Part shown: positions 22,960 to 34,764 of the stretch, piece after piece
Layout: each line of letters starts with the position of its first letter
Position numbering within the stretch: position 1 is the stretch's first letter
From: Chaetoderma sp. LZ-2023a
Lineage: Eukaryota > Mollusca > Caudofoveata > Chaetodermatida > Chaetodermatidae
NCBI GenBank assembly: GCA_034401795.1
Contig: CM067367.1
Location: 32,935,733 to 32,999,732 of the forward strand
Direction: 5' to 3'
DNA length: 64,000 nucleotides
Notes under the pieces: model-generated
The model's input: only the letters and a program-made list of their open reading frames with translations
Told to the model about the DNA's origin: nothing
The model's database searches: none
Made by a program: the position numbers and the translations under genes

Positions 22960-23756
22960 CTGTAATAATTAAGTTTGGTCTAGGTGAGGTGAGACTAGTC
23001 CTACCCAAAGAGGAGGATGCTTGGCAGTCCGCCCACCCGGAAAATACAGTCCAACTTGGCGGAGTCAGTAGACTTGGTATCTGCAAGATATGGATTTGTT
23101 TAAGCCAAACAATAAATTACCATCAGCTATACTGTCCTAATTCTGATTAAGAACATGACTGTTCTACCGCGTATACAAATCATTAGCATGCGGGCTGATG
23201 AAGCAGCATCAAAACGTGGACTGTATAATGGCATAGAGAATTTCAAATATTCTCTTACCTACAAATTCCAGCCGACAATCAACACGAGCTGGAATATATA
23301 CCCCATACACAGGAGGAGGCGCATATTCAAGATCACGCGCATAAAAGGGATGCTGTTCTAAGGAACAGAGAAATGAAAACATATGTTTCTATTTTTCGCA
23401 TCAAATACGTATAGTCAACAGCATCAACCATTCGATCAACCACATGCTTTCAAAACAAGAATCACGTGATCATCACTTCTATTTTCCAGTAAATAGGATC
23501 AAAGGCTATAAACAAAAGAACCCTTCTGCCACGATGCTACCTCAACGTGATGGAGGAGGCGAGAGGTGGTGAGTCGGGCTCACGACCACTGACGTCCTCA
23601 CGCTCTCTCACACCCCATAGGGAGTTCCAGCCTGAAATTCGAACAGGCACGTTTATAAGCATCCAACTTGAAAAACCGCATCACACTAATTAAAAGGTGA
23701 GCGTCCACAGGAATAAATAGTTCCAGATTTTAACGTTGATCGGAGACCTGATTTTT

Positions 23757-24122
23757 CAGAGATATAGAACTGTCTGAAATATCCTGTAACACTGGATCAT
23801 GAATTGTCACAGGAGTGGTTATCACTACCGAAATTGGCTGTCCGATCACAGATGCGGATGTGGTTGCAGTGGTGTGTGCTGCCGGTGTGGTTACTGCAAG
23901 TACTGCCGGTGCGGATGTTGCAGTTGGTGTCGATGCCGATGCTGCAGGCGCTGCCGGTGTTGATCTTATAGGTGCTGTCGGTGTTGTGGTGATGGTTGCT
24001 GGTGTGCTAGTGCCAGCTGACTGAGTTGCTGATGCGGATGCTGAAGCTATTTGCGGAAAGCCAGGTTGTGATATCTTTGCACCTCTATGTGCTCTTCTCT
24101 GATAAACTACGCATCTCTCCCG
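23757..24122 (-). pseudogene. Inverted Thr/Ala/Pro-rich coding segment in U2
   Basis: An open minus-strand frame of 121 codons lying between TGA stops, with no Met. It is very rich in Thr, Ala, Pro and Ser and ends 'VTIHDPVLQDISDSSIS'. It contains 'GQPISVVITTPVTIHDP', which matches the plus-strand U1 ORFs at 14850 and 15163. The surrounding U2 sequence is in the same orientation as U1, so this ~370-bp piece was inverted while most of the ~2.6-kb ORF region was lost. It could be an exon fragment, but without a start it is best treated as a relic. Confidence 0.45.
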
Positions 24123-24743
24123 TCACTACTCCTCTCGGCTGCGCGCCTACTCGAGAAGTCTATAATTCTCACCTAGCATGCTCCCATGCTTTCGAGCTGC
24201 GATGCGGTATCGTTTGCCATGGGTGTCAAACTAGGAGGGAGTGGTGTAGTGCGGATCGGCCAGATGGGGACGGACCGTCCTAGCTCAGCTGGGTACGGGA
24301 TGACCGTTCTGGGTATGTTCCAATGACGCCACCCCCTGAGGAGGATAGTACGCATGTATAAAGCCATATGAGAGAGGTTTCTGTGAAATGTCTAAGTCCG
24401 TGAGATCATGTAGCGTGCATGCTTGCGTGTCAGAACTTTCCTGACAACACGTGTCAGCATTGGGCGAGAATGCATACTAAAGTGTACAGAGTTGGTGCAC
24501 GTAATCCCTTTAAAATACGTGATCTCGTCGTTCTTGGTATCTATCGGGACCAAAATGAGACGAGAATTCCAAAACTATTTACCTTTTTAAAATCGGGCCA
24601 GAAATGGCCGAGTTATCCTAATTTAGCTCATTGAAATTATTTTCAAAATATTACTGGGAATCCGTAAATGCGTGTGTGTACTAAATGAATGGGGAAGATG
24701 CCTATCACGTGATAGCATCCCCACCCTTTCTATCTGTACGCTG

Positions 24744-24808
24744 ATTGGCTACAGATCACCCACTGATTGGCTGGGTGTCCTGTCTATGACGTCCCGACTA
24801 GTATAAAA
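24744..24808 (+). promoter_or_regulatory. Promoter P3: two inverted CCAAT boxes, CRE-like site, TATA box
   Basis: attgg at 24744-24748 and 24766-24770, tgacgtcc at 24787-24794, tataaaa at 24802-24808 followed by ggag. Spacing from the start of the CRE to the TATA is 15 bp in both P2 and P3. The sequence between and around them is diverged, so the sites look selectively kept. Confidence 0.6.
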
Positions 24809-26428
24809 GGAGCAATAAATCAATAATCGAGACTACAATTCGGCGAGAGAGAACAAGTGGCAGGTTGTGTGGCCAGAGCAGTGCAAGACGTGAGCAACTG
24901 CTTACTGGCTGTGGCTCCCTATTAGCCGCAGCAGTGCCTCTCGGATTTCAGTTCTTGGTCACTGGCCCACAATCGAACATCAGCATCTAAGTTTTTGTAG
25001 GCCCTCGGACGCCATCCGGGGCCAACACTTCAGAGGAGTCTTCCTGCGGATAGGCCTCACAGCCCCCAATGTAATTTTCTCAATACGTAGAAAAAGTGGG
25101 GGAATCTTGGTGGACAACTTGTTAGCTCTTCCGAACCACACAAAAGTGGCGATCAAACTTCCGCGCAACATGTCGTGTGTTAATTAACTTTTAGGCCACC
25201 ATTTGGTAGGACTCTGCCTGGTATGCCTCAAGAGCTATGTGGTGTATCATGTATGATGTACCCAGGAATGTACACGCATTGTTTAATTATAAATTTTAGT
25301 AGTAGCCCTTCATGTTACGGGCAACCTTCAAACTTCCGATATAGTACGGAACTTTCTAACATTCTGCTTAATTACTTGTATTAGCTATTATGACTATCTA
25401 GTGGACATCCGACTACAGTCGTTCTTCTTCACCGTCTTTGAGAGTGAGCCGCATCAACAGTTTTCCTGCAGAGATTTCCCAGCAACTCCAGAATCGTGCC
25501 ATCTCATGTTCCTCATCTGTGATGCAGCATTCACTGTGATTTATGAACTTTTTCCGTACCTATGACTAATAGGTACTCATTTAGCTAGTGTATTTATTCA
25601 TTTCTTTTCAGGTACTGATCACTAACAGGGACCGCCCGGTCGTCTGAGACCGCATTTTATAATTTATCTCTTTTACTGTAAATATTATCCTTATTTTTGT
25701 GCTTATGACTGTCAAGCACCGCAAGGTCCTATGGCCTGGTTTATTATCAATAATGTGATAGTTAGTTATATATATGGCAGCAGCATCCTAGTTACTTGTT
25801 TTGTTTATTTTATATAAAACACTAGGACTGCAGTATGCTATGCTATACTATACAGCAACAATAAATCTGCATCCCTCCCCCACCCCATCCCCCCCCCCCC
25901 CAGCATCAAGTTTACACTGAGGTCACTGTTCATGTTCGCATTATACGATGTGATCAACTAAACCTGGATATTCTAGCTTGATAGGATAGGTTTAAAATTA
26001 GTTAGGGAACAACCGCTCCTTAGGAGACATTTGTGTAAGCCACTTTTCCGGATGTAGTGGGTATGTAGCACCAGACACCGGCTAGATTGTGTAAAATTGG
26101 CCAGATACCTTAGGGCCTCTTATTGTATTGAGTGATTGTCTCTTATTACGCTGCCCCAGCCGCAAGGCTTATTAATTGTTTGGAACTCCCATCAACACAT
26201 TGGCATGATCCAACTTGGGAAACTATTGGTGTTTCCAAGTGTTGAAGACCAGTGTCGATTTCGTATACACCTCATCTGTATCTTTGGATACCAGTTAGCA
26301 TAGATAACCCTGCCAAAGTAGGAAGCACTGCGAAAAGATATTATTTTTAACTGGCCAGCAGTATATCTCTGGACATTCTGAAACCTAACCCTAATGACAG
26401 GCAAACGTTAGTTCCCCAGAGCCGGATC

Positions 26429-26522
26429 TCGAAATGATCCGCGCCTGACACACCGAGCGACGGATGGGACACAGATCGAAATGATCCGCGCCTGACACAC
26501 CGAGTGACGGATGGGACACAGA
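26429..26522. repeat. 47-bp tandem duplication, two copies
   Basis: Two copies starting 'tcgaaatgatccgcgcctga', differing by a single c/t. They are much more alike than the rest of U2 is to U1, so this is a recent local event. Confidence 0.9.
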
Positions 26523-27358
26523 TCTCCATCTAACTCAGTACAGTGCCTGGGTGTGGTGGTCTTGTGCAATATTGACTTGTCCTAGTGATGTTATATATGG
26601 TTGTGGTGTGATATGTAACGGTGTAACCGTATCATTATATGATTCTGAAGCCGCCACTCCGTAACATGTCCGCTCACTACCTTTCTGAGGGAGATGCTCC
26701 GGAAGGTGACCATCGGGAAACTGAGCATCTTCGCCAGTCAGGCTCATGTGTCAAAAAATAGGTAGAAATTCCTGCCACTTGCGGCCAAAGCTAGTATATA
26801 AATCTAACACCTAACCGGTAGTTTAAGATTTAACAGAAGGAACCCATAAATAAAAGCGGCAACTACCAATACAGTATCTTGGACTTACATAAGATGACGG
26901 TGTGGAATTCTATGGAAATCATCCACCCCCATCTTCATGTAAAACAGCGTGCATCACATTAATTATGATTTCAATAGGTTGACTCACACTACACTTAGCA
27001 TAGGTTTGAACAATAGAGTGGCCCTTTTTGTCAGCTCTCTTCCTCTGCTTCGGCGTTGGAGGCATTTTCCTGTGACGGAGGCCCGCACAAGGCACTTTCC
27101 TCTCACAACAATAATATTTTTGTTAGGGGTATAATGGTTTATTTTGAACCACATAAGTGACCTCGTTAGGACGCTCCGTTGCAGGGATGCCTCACGGATA
27201 TATACGGATCAGTGAGGTACCTCTGATGAATCCACGTTAACAAGACACCAACTTAGTTCTATGTACTGTATATTTTCTCTCGTGCTAACAAACGAGTACC
27301 ACTGTTTGTATAATATATTTTTTTCTTAATTATCATGTCTGGGCTCCTAAATTGAGTC

Positions 27359-27529
27359 ATGGACCATCATACCAGTGACACTAATAGTTGGGGCGAGATG
27401 GTGAGGTTCAATCTCAACGGCAATGGTCGCATGGCCCCACTAGAACGTTATCGTTCTACCGGCTCTAGAAGTCGCTCTTTGTACTTTTCGAAGATTCGTG
27501 ATACGGATCCGTATCCCCAAGAACCATAG
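27359..27529 (+). CDS. Small ORF conserved between U1 and U2 (U2 copy), unknown
   Basis: 56 codons, ATG 27359 to TAG 27527-27529. An in-frame TGA two codons upstream fixes the start. It begins 'MDHHTSDTNSWGEMVRFNLN' and carries 'NGRMAPLERYRSTGSRSR', matching the U1 ORF at 19987 with many silent changes. It stops after 'DPYPQEP', while U1 continues to 92 residues; the bases after the U2 stop (ctaaccagc) still match U1, so the U2 stop may be a truncation. There is no known domain. It might be a small basic protein or the first exon of a longer one. Confidence 0.5.
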   Translation: MDHHTSDTNSWGEMVRFNLNGNGRMAPLERYRSTGSRSRSLYFSKIRDTDPYPQEP

Positions 27530-27964
27530 CTAACCAGCCCTCCCGCGCATCCTGTACATGTGGTGCAATGGAGCGGAGCAGTAGATTGGACCAGCACCTA
27601 ACACCGCGAGCTACAAAAGCAGCAGGGATTGCCCTGTTAGCTTGTCATTATTTCACAGTATAGCAAGTGATCATCTGCCCGTATTTATAAATCTGAGTTT
27701 CACCATCATATATTGGAGTTCACGGCCTGGTTAATTATTGTAGCTGAGCATACTTGATACCTGTGTAATCACATAGGCAAATCTGTTGGAAAATTCTCCT
27801 TCGGATCCTGTATTTAAATCCACATGTGTACAGCTGTTTATACGATACTGGCAGGGATTGCCCTGTCAGTATCTAGTAAAATATATAACCTCTTTTGTTC
27901 CTATGAACATTAACACAGGTGGACATGTTGGCTTTTCATGCGCCTCGTACTATCTAGAACTAGC

Positions 27965-30355
27965 ATAAATGATTTACCAGTGATTTACCAGTGATTGCAG
28001 TCAAATACTTCAGTGTAGAAGAAGTGACTGCAATTTTTAGGAGTTAGACGACCTTATGTCTTTATAAAACCCTGTGACTTGAAGAATGAGTCTAGGTTGT
28101 TTTCGAATGTGTTTAATGTTGGAGCATTAATTGCATCTGTTGGTAGCGAATTCCATACATTAACAACTCTATTTGTGAAGAAATACTTGCATAGATCAAG
28201 TCGACAGGGTTGATTGTAAAGTCTAAGTGCATGTCCCCTAGTGTGTGTGTAGATGACATTGTGAAGAATTAATTTGGCTTAATATGGTCCTGGTTAGAAC
28301 ACATTTTGTAGACTTCTATCATGTCAGCTCGGATTCGCCTGGTTTTCAATGTTGTAAGATTTTGTTTCTGGAGACGTGTTTCATAAGGTATACTTGCTAA
28401 ACCTGGGATCATGCGTGTCATCCTGTGTTGTACCTGCTCCAGTAAGTCTATGTCTTTTTGTAGGTGTGGGCGCCAGAAGGGGATACAGTATTCTAAGTGA
28501 GGTCTTACGAGGGATTTGTAAAGCTGGAGAATAACAGGTCGGGATTTATATTTTATTGTTAAATATATCAGGCCTAGGCCTTGGTTTGCTTTTCTTGGTG
28601 CTACTTCACATTGCTGTGACACTTTCATTGATTGCTGAATCATTATTCCCAAATCTTTTTCTTCAATGATTTTTGCTAGTGTGTTGCTTCCCATTTTATA
28701 GCTATAGCACACGTTATTGTGTCCTAAATGTAAAAGACTACACTTATCTAAGTTAAAGAGCATCTGCCATTCTTGAGACCAGCTAAAAATTCTGTGGCGA
28801 TCTGCTTGGAGTTTAAGTGTACTTTCTTTGTTCAGAATTTCTTTACATAATTTAGTATCATCAGCAAATTCACCAATTTGGCTTGTAATGTTTTCGTCTA
28901 TGTCGTTTATATAGATCAGAAATAAAATTGGCCCAAGGACCGATCCCTGGGGCACTCCACTCTTTACGCTTGTCCAATTAGATTTCTGTCCATTTATTAC
29001 GACACACTGTTTCCTATCTGATAACCAATTTGTAATCCATTGGAGTATCTCCCCATCTATCCCGTGAGATTTAATTTTCTTGCACAGCCTCTGATGCGGG
29101 ACTTTGTCAAATGCCTTTGCAAAGTCTAAGTATATTAAGTCAACTGGGTGTCCATTGTCTAATTGGGTAGTAACTTCATAAAAAAGTAGGTTTGTTAGTG
29201 TAGATAGGCCTTTCCTAAACCCATGTTGTGATTGGTTTATTAAGTAGTTGTTCTCTACATGGGCAACGATTTGATTTCTGACTAATGTTTCTAAGATTTC
29301 CCCTATACATGAGATGAGACTGATAGGCCTGTAGTTACTTGGCTGGTCCTTTCCTCCTTTTTTAAAGATTGGCGTGATGTTTGCTAGTCTCCAATCCACA
29401 GGCACTTTTCCAGATCTAATCGATTTGATCATAATCTTGGATATAGGGTCAGCAATTTCTTTTGAGGCTTCTCTCAGTACCCTAGGGTGTATATTGTCTG
29501 GTCCTGCTCCCTTATTCGGCTTTAAGTTAGCAAGGGCTTCCTCGACAATGATGGCTGAAATTTCTATGTTACACAGTCTGGTTTGTATATTGGTTTGCTT
29601 TGGAGTTGGGATGCTGCTTAAGTCTTCAGTCGTATATACTGATGAAAAGTATTCATTTAATAGCTCAGCATTCTCAAATGTATCTAGAAGGATGTTCCGT
29701 CATTATCTTTTAGTGGTCCTACCCTATGTTTTGTTTTTTGTTTTTTCCTTACATAAGCATAAAATCTCTTGCTTGTCTTGTTTAATTTTGTCTGATAGTT
29801 TCCTTTTAAATTTTCTTTTTGCATTTCGACATGCTGTTGTTGCCTCGCCGAGGGCCTTTCTGTACATTTGATAAGTTATTGGCCCCCTGTTTTAAAATTG
29901 TTTCCACTTTTTGTATTTGTACATATCCTTTTCAGTGGTAGGACCATTGAGGTTTGTTTGATTTTTTTTTGGAGATTTTGTAGGTATATGTTTAGTAACT
30001 AGCCCATGGTAATTGTTTTAAAAAAATTTCCCAACATTCCTCAGAATCTTTATTCTGGAATAAATCATCCCATGAGATGAGGATTAGTTTGTTTTTCAGT
30101 GTTTGGTAGTCCCCTTTGTTATAATCTATAATAGGCTTGATTTTTTTCCTCGATTGTAGTCTTTATCACCAGGTCCCACACTATAATGTTATGGTCACTC
30201 CCTCCAAAGTGCTCACGCCCTTCTCAGTTTTCAACCATGTTTTCTTCTGTTGTTAACACTAAGTCTGGAATTGCGGATTCTCTTGTTGAGGAGTGAACAT
30301 GTTGGTGTAGACAGTTGGAGTTCACAGTCTCTAAATGTTTATATATGTATAATAT
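27965..30355 (-). mobile_element. CR1/Jockey-superfamily LINE, 5'-truncated
   Basis: Read on the minus strand, it begins in the end of an endonuclease ('GREHFGGSDHNIIVWDLV', about 30220-30160), passes through a linker and an almost intact RT, and ends with 'TNR-VVN-WN' C-terminal coding at ~28150. The extreme 3' end (27967-27997) is a short tandem of 'tgatttaccag', the kind of 3' tail used by CR1-type elements instead of poly-A. A perfect palindromic MITE abuts its 5' end. A few frameshifts outside the RT make it inactive, but it is the youngest-looking LINE here. Confidence 0.85.
28269..29432 (-). pseudogene. CR1/Jockey-like LINE reverse transcriptase, long open frame
   Basis: 387 codons without a stop. 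RT blocks are in order: 'WRLANITPIFKKGGKDQPSN', 'NYRPISLISCIGEILE', 'LIYLDFAKAFDKVPHQRL' (first catalytic Asp), 'SGVPQGSVLGPILFLIYIND', and 'GEFADDTKLCKEI' with FADD at 28857-28868. Then come 'WQMLFNLDKCSLLHLG' and 'LYKSLVRPHLEYCIPFW'. All core residues are present. The frame is open further 5' (29433-29600, 'EEALANLKPNKGAGPDNIHP') in the same protein after a frame change. The natural start is lost by truncation. It would copy the element's RNA at the nicked target. Confidence 0.85.
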
Positions 30356-30360
30356 GTATA

Positions 30361-30472
30361 TACCCAGCAGGCACATGACGTTGTTTCAAAGTTGAATTCA
30401 TGTTGAAATCACGTCATGATGTGATTTCAATGTGGATTCAACATTGAAACAACGTCATGTGCCTGCTGGGTA
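30361..30472. mobile_element. Palindromic MITE with TA flanks
   Basis: 112 bp. 'cccagcaggcacatgacgtt' at the left is exactly reversed at the right, and the inverted arms run almost to the centre. Each end is bounded by TA, as with Tc1/mariner-type insertion. I recall the same palindrome type from many animal genomes. No coding capacity. Confidence 0.8.
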
Positions 30473-30499
30473 TGAGCATATGTATATATGATGTACAAA

Positions 30500-30726
30500 T
30501 ATATGTATCCATTGTGTATTACAAGATTCAAGATTCAAGATTATTTATTCAGTAGTAAAATATATATAAATTATGGATTCAACTAGGTTGTCCGCCGAAG
30601 GCAATGCCTATTGTATTGGCGGACACCTTACACATATATACATACATCTATACAAATAAATTAAACAGGACAGTAGCATACAAACACAGGACGTAGACAA
30701 CTTAAATAAAAAAGCAATACATGTCT

Positions 30727-30820
<94 letters not shown>

Positions 30821-31318
30821 TATAGTGGTGATTTTACAATACATCACAAACATTTATATTTTTGGTTGACTGGTTATACAGTACATCTCGGATATAACCA
30901 GTTCATCTCAATAGTAAAATAAAAATGTTTTATTGAATGTGTTGAATATAATTGATTTGGAAGCCACTGTTGCCATAGGCAGCAATGTCCTCCAATCCAC
31001 CCACATTCAAAACATACAAGAGAACATTTCACACACTGATTTTTAAATAATTCTAATAACAAGGTACTGTTTTTGTTTAGAAGTAATTAAGGTCATCCCC
31101 GAGCTGTGCTGTATTTGTGCAGTTGATAAGATGTTTACAGGATGCTGGCTAGTGGGGAGCATCCTTGGGCAAGGGTGGAGAGGGACGGGACAGGCACAGT
31201 GCTCATTCTCCTGCTCATCCAGTAGCTTGGTTTTATGGTTACTGAATATAAAAAGTTTGATAGTTGTTAGCAGTTGAAAACATCCAGTCGTAGTGGATGG
31301 ATTGGAGTGGGAAGGTAA

Positions 31319-31375
<57 letters not shown>

Positions 31376-31400
31376 AAGAAGAAGAGGTGTTAGTAGCACT
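30500..31400. repeat. AGT microsatellites and a partial family A foldback
   Basis: (AGT)n at 30727-30820 and 31317-31376. Between them, 30926-31012 is a diverged family A hairpin ('tgttgaatataattgatttg' / 'ccaatcca..cattcaaaac'). A Leu-run open frame on the minus strand comes from the repeat. No gene recognised. Confidence 0.85.
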
Positions 31401-31590
31401 AATACGTGGTAATTAAGTAATCCTTTACGTTTTCTTGAATGATTTTGTTGTCAGTATTTTGTCCCTGGTTTCCTGTTTAGTGTTATTCCATAATTGAGTG
31501 GCTGTAATTGATATTCTATGTTTTCCCATGTCTGTGCGTGTGTATTTCTCATGTAGTTTGCGTCTGCTTCTAGTGTTATGTTGGTGGATG

Positions 31591-32110
31591 TTAATATTGT
31601 TCACAAAGAAAATAATTTAATGCTCTTTTTTGGAGGCTTTGAATTTTAGATATTTTGTTTTTGTAGGTGTTAGTCCAAACGGCATTGCAGTATGCGAGGT
31701 GCGGAAGGATTAAGGTGCTGTACAGTGTTTTAACCGTGTCATGTGTCATATATGGTTTTAATCTTTGGATGACACATATTCCTCTTGCTACTTTCGCAGT
31801 AACTGTCTCAATTTGTTTGGCCCAGGTTAGATTTGTATCTAAATATACTCCTAGAAACTTTGCATACTTGGCCAATTTCTTTTTTGTTGATATAAATTTT
31901 CGGAATATCTTTATTTATATGTTCTCTAGATTTTGAAAATAACATATAGTTTGTTTTATCCACATTTAATGACAGCTTATTTAATGAAAACCAGTTAGTA
32001 ATTTCTTCCATTTCCTCATTTACGTTTTTATATAAAGTAATGATATCTTCGTCAGTGCAAAAGGCATTGGTGTCATCAGCGAACGGTATTAGTGACATAT
32101 GTGTTTGCAT
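31591..32110 (-). pseudogene. LINE RT catalytic half and C-terminal part
   Basis: Two overlapping frames. 32110-31808 begins before 'IPFADDTNAFCTDEDIITLY' (FADD at 32072-32083) and continues to 'WFSLNKLSLNVDKTNYMLF'. 31875-31591 carries 'FLGVYLDTNLTWAKQIETVT' and the C-terminal conserved stretch. A 1-2 bp frameshift separates them near 31860. The upstream palm piece ('VPQGSIIGPLLFL') lies at 32110-32200 in another frame. Confidence 0.8.
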
Positions 32111-32321
32111 ACATTGGGCAGATCATTCATATACAAAAGGAACAGCAGAGGGCCAATGATGGATCCCTGAGGAACACCGCAAGTTAGTCTCCTATTTTCA
32201 GAGTAGGTTGCATTAAATTGCACGCATTGTGTTCTCTCATTTAGGTAGCTTTGAAACCAGTTGAGTGCACTTCCTCAGATTCCATAGTAGTCCAGTTTTT
32301 CTAGTGAAATAGAGTGGTTGA

Positions 32322-33356
32322 TTATGTCAAAAGCTTTCGAAAGGTCCAAGAAATGCCTATTGTGTGGTTTTTCTTTTCAATTGAATCAATTATTTTTTCT
32401 GTTATTTCAATTAGTGCTAGCATTGTTGAGTGTTTTTCACGAAACCCGTATTGTGATGTATCCAGGATTGACTTTTTGCCTAAATAGCTAATAAGCCGGT
32501 TATACATAAGTCGTTCCATTAATTTTGAGAAGAGTGGAAGTATTGAGACAGGTCTATAGTTTGTGAAGTTAAACGAATCCTTTGCTTTGTATAAAGGTGT
32601 TACTCGTGCAGCTTTTAGTTTTGATGGAAAGATGCCTTGCGTGATAGATAGATTACAAATGTGGTTGAGGGGTATTAGTAGGTCTAAGGTGCAGTGTTTG
32701 AAAATACTCCACTTAAATCCATCGAGGCCAGCACTTTTTGCAGGGTTTAGTTTGTTAAGAATGTTAAAAAAAATTTCATTGCTGACTGGGTTAGCGAAAA
32801 AAGAGGATTGATAGTTGCCTGCTAGGTAATCACTATATTTGCTACAGGCTGATGATTTGATTTTATCTGAAAGTGTTGGACCTATATTAACAAAATAATC
32901 ATTGAATCCTGTTGCAATTTCAAAGTCATCAGTTATTATTTTGTTGTTATAAAGAAACTGTGTTTGTTGTGCTTTACCATTGTTTTTATTCAAAAGTGAT
33001 TTAATTATTTTCCATGTTTCATTTATATCATTCTTACATTGTTCAAATTTGTTGTGGTAATAGGCCTTTTTGGCTGTTCTTATTATTTGGTCCAACTTGT
33101 TTCTATATTTCTTAAATTTCAGTTCGTTATGCTTTGTTTGACATTTGATAAATGTCAAATAAAGTTTATGTTTTTTATGACAGGCAGCTATTAGACCAAT
33201 TGTTAGCCATGGTTTAGTCGGGTTGTGTTTGAATTTTTTCTTTTCCTTCATAGGAAAGCTGTCTTCGAAAACTCTGGTGCAAATGTCGTGGAACTTAGTG
33301 TAGGCATTCTCACAGCACTGTATGTCTGTAACTGTATGCCAATCTACCTCAGACAT
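32322..33356 (-). pseudogene. LINE linker and first half of reverse transcriptase
   Basis: 344 codons. The first ~190 residues are the Lys-rich linker ('KPWLTIGLIAACHKKHKLY', 'YYHNKFEQCKNDINETWKII'). Then come RT blocks 'LNPAKSAGLDGFKWSIFKHC', 'ARVTPLYKAKDSFNFTNYRP', 'VSILPLFSKLMERLMYNRL' and 'SQYGFREKHSTMLALIE'. The frame is lost at 'KKNHTIGISWTFRKLLT', where the first catalytic Asp block ('DLSKAFD') should follow; it is found in the next frame. The lesion is a small indel near 32370. Confidence 0.85.
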
Positions 33357-33496
33357 GTTTCTTTTAAATTTTTCAACATTGACCTGATTTATTTCTCTGC
33401 ACTTAATTTTTTCATATTTAAATGGTTTTGTGCAGGTCTGCTGTCTTTCAGGAAGAACAATTGTTAGGTGATCTGATGTGTCTGTTACGAGAATTC

Positions 33497-33724
33497 CTAC
33501 TTCTGTTTTATTACTGAAATTAATTTGTTATTGCTGAATATATTATCAATAATTGTGGCCGAAACATCACCTATTCTAGTCGGTTTAGTTATGGTTGGAT
33601 AGAATGAATGAACATTAAGTAAGTTTGTAAAATTTTGCGTGTGAAAGCAAGCTTGTCTCATCAGGTCAATATTGTAGTCACCCATGAGGTAGCCTGTTTT
33701 GTTTTCCTTCTGAATAGTTTCCAA
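33497..33724 (-). pseudogene. LINE AP-endonuclease fragment
   Basis: 75 codons containing 'GDYNIDLM' (the G-D-x-N motif of exonuclease-endonuclease-phosphatase folds) and 'SATIIDNIFSNN', which precedes the S-D-H motif. The continuation 'LVTDTSDH' is found in another frame just downstream on the minus strand. This part of active elements nicks the target DNA. N-terminal motifs are missing. Confidence 0.75.
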
Positions 33725-33735
33725 CGTTCCTTATC

Positions 33736-34764
33736 GCCTTACATATCCCCCCAAAAGTTCCTACACCGGAAATAGTGACAAATAGTTATACTAACAAGTA
33801 TTTTGACCGACAAAAGGCCATACAGGCTTCATACGTCGTAATGATGATGATGATATACATGTGCGTGGCAGTTACCAGCAACGGCCACCTACGACAGGAG
33901 AAATTTACAGAACAAGAAGAAGAATAACTACAACAACAACAACAACTTCCGTCCTTACGTAACCACACATGTGGGTGCTCCTATCAAGAGGAGGGATATA
34001 CGAACAACAACAACTACCTCTATGTCTATGATAAGTCTGTAAGATTACTAGCATATGTATGGAGCATGCGTCTGTATTTAGGCAAACGCACTGTGTGAAA
34101 CAACGCTGTAATCATTCAACTAATCAATAAATACCAGTCGACTATAATTAAGATAATGATGTTATCAATAATAATAATGACAATGTCACGAATGTGAAAC
34201 AACAACAACAACAACAACAGTGTTATTAATTAATTAAGTTAATGGTTAAGTTGATGATCGCAATAATACTAATTTTACTTATAGCATAAGGCCACACCAA
34301 TTTGTTGTGATAAAATTGGTCGGGCCTAAGCATTTAATGATGATACATAAATATGGATAATGGTATGATTATGATATGTATAGTTAGTAATCAACCATGG
34401 CGAGCACATCCACCCCACCCCACCCCAAACATGTTTTATAACAAACAGTACATGTTAATTTCTTCATATGTATTTTCATGTATTGGAAGTTATGTGAATG
34501 CTTTTTATTGTTGTCCTCTCTGTGTGTCTCTTATTTGTAATGTAGTGCGATATATATTTGTAAGGGGTCCATCATTTTATAGGCATTGCCTTGGATGGAC
34601 TGCCTGTAGTATCTTTTTAAATGTACATAAACCGTGAAATAAATGATATTGAATTTGAACCAGTTTTCGTTTAGTCAAATCAAGACGAATCTGATTGGAT
34701 TTGAAATTAATTTAATATTTGCCTTAGTGGACGGTATTGCCAACGCTGTTGGGATGTTTGGCTA
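33736..34764. other. No gene recognised; AAC runs and a LINE-like tail
   Basis: Short AAC runs (about 33925-33950 and 34200-34220). An imperfect hairpin 'aggcc.caccaattt' / 'aaattggt.gggcct' at 34289-34326. The end at 34640-34660 ('aaataaatgatattgaattt'-like) resembles a LINE 3' terminus. Nothing with coding support. Confidence 0.5.

Larger units (their letters stand above)
22960..27650 (+). other. Unrecognised multi-kb unit, copy U2
   Basis: A shorter collinear relative of U1 (see pairs listed there). It starts at 'tttggtctaggtgaggtgag' and contains an inverted Thr/Ala-rich piece, promoter P3, a region with a CTRS-like 'gggaaactattgg.gtttcc' palindrome (26214 on, also 18700 in U1), and the small conserved ORF at 27359. 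The right limit is vague. Sequence identity to U1 looks like roughly two thirds over the matched parts, so the duplication is old. Confidence 0.6.
31430..33735 (-). mobile_element. Second CR1/Jockey-like LINE, 5'-truncated
   Basis: Minus-strand pieces in the correct order: endonuclease ('GYLMGDYNIDLM', 'SATIIDNIFSN'), linker, RT, thumb and C-terminus ('GICVIQRLKPYMTHDTVKTL', 'LPHLAYCNAVW'). It is a different lineage from the 28-30 kb element. At least three frameshifts separate the parts. The endonuclease catalytic start is cut at ~33735. Confidence 0.85.

Noticed and set aside
22714..23086. Minus-strand ORFs between gypsy copy 2 and U2
   Set aside because: No domain and no support; one merely overlaps the start of U2.
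31043..31399. Leu-run ORF with a signal-peptide-like start
   Set aside because: The leucines come from the AGT microsatellite read on the minus strand.
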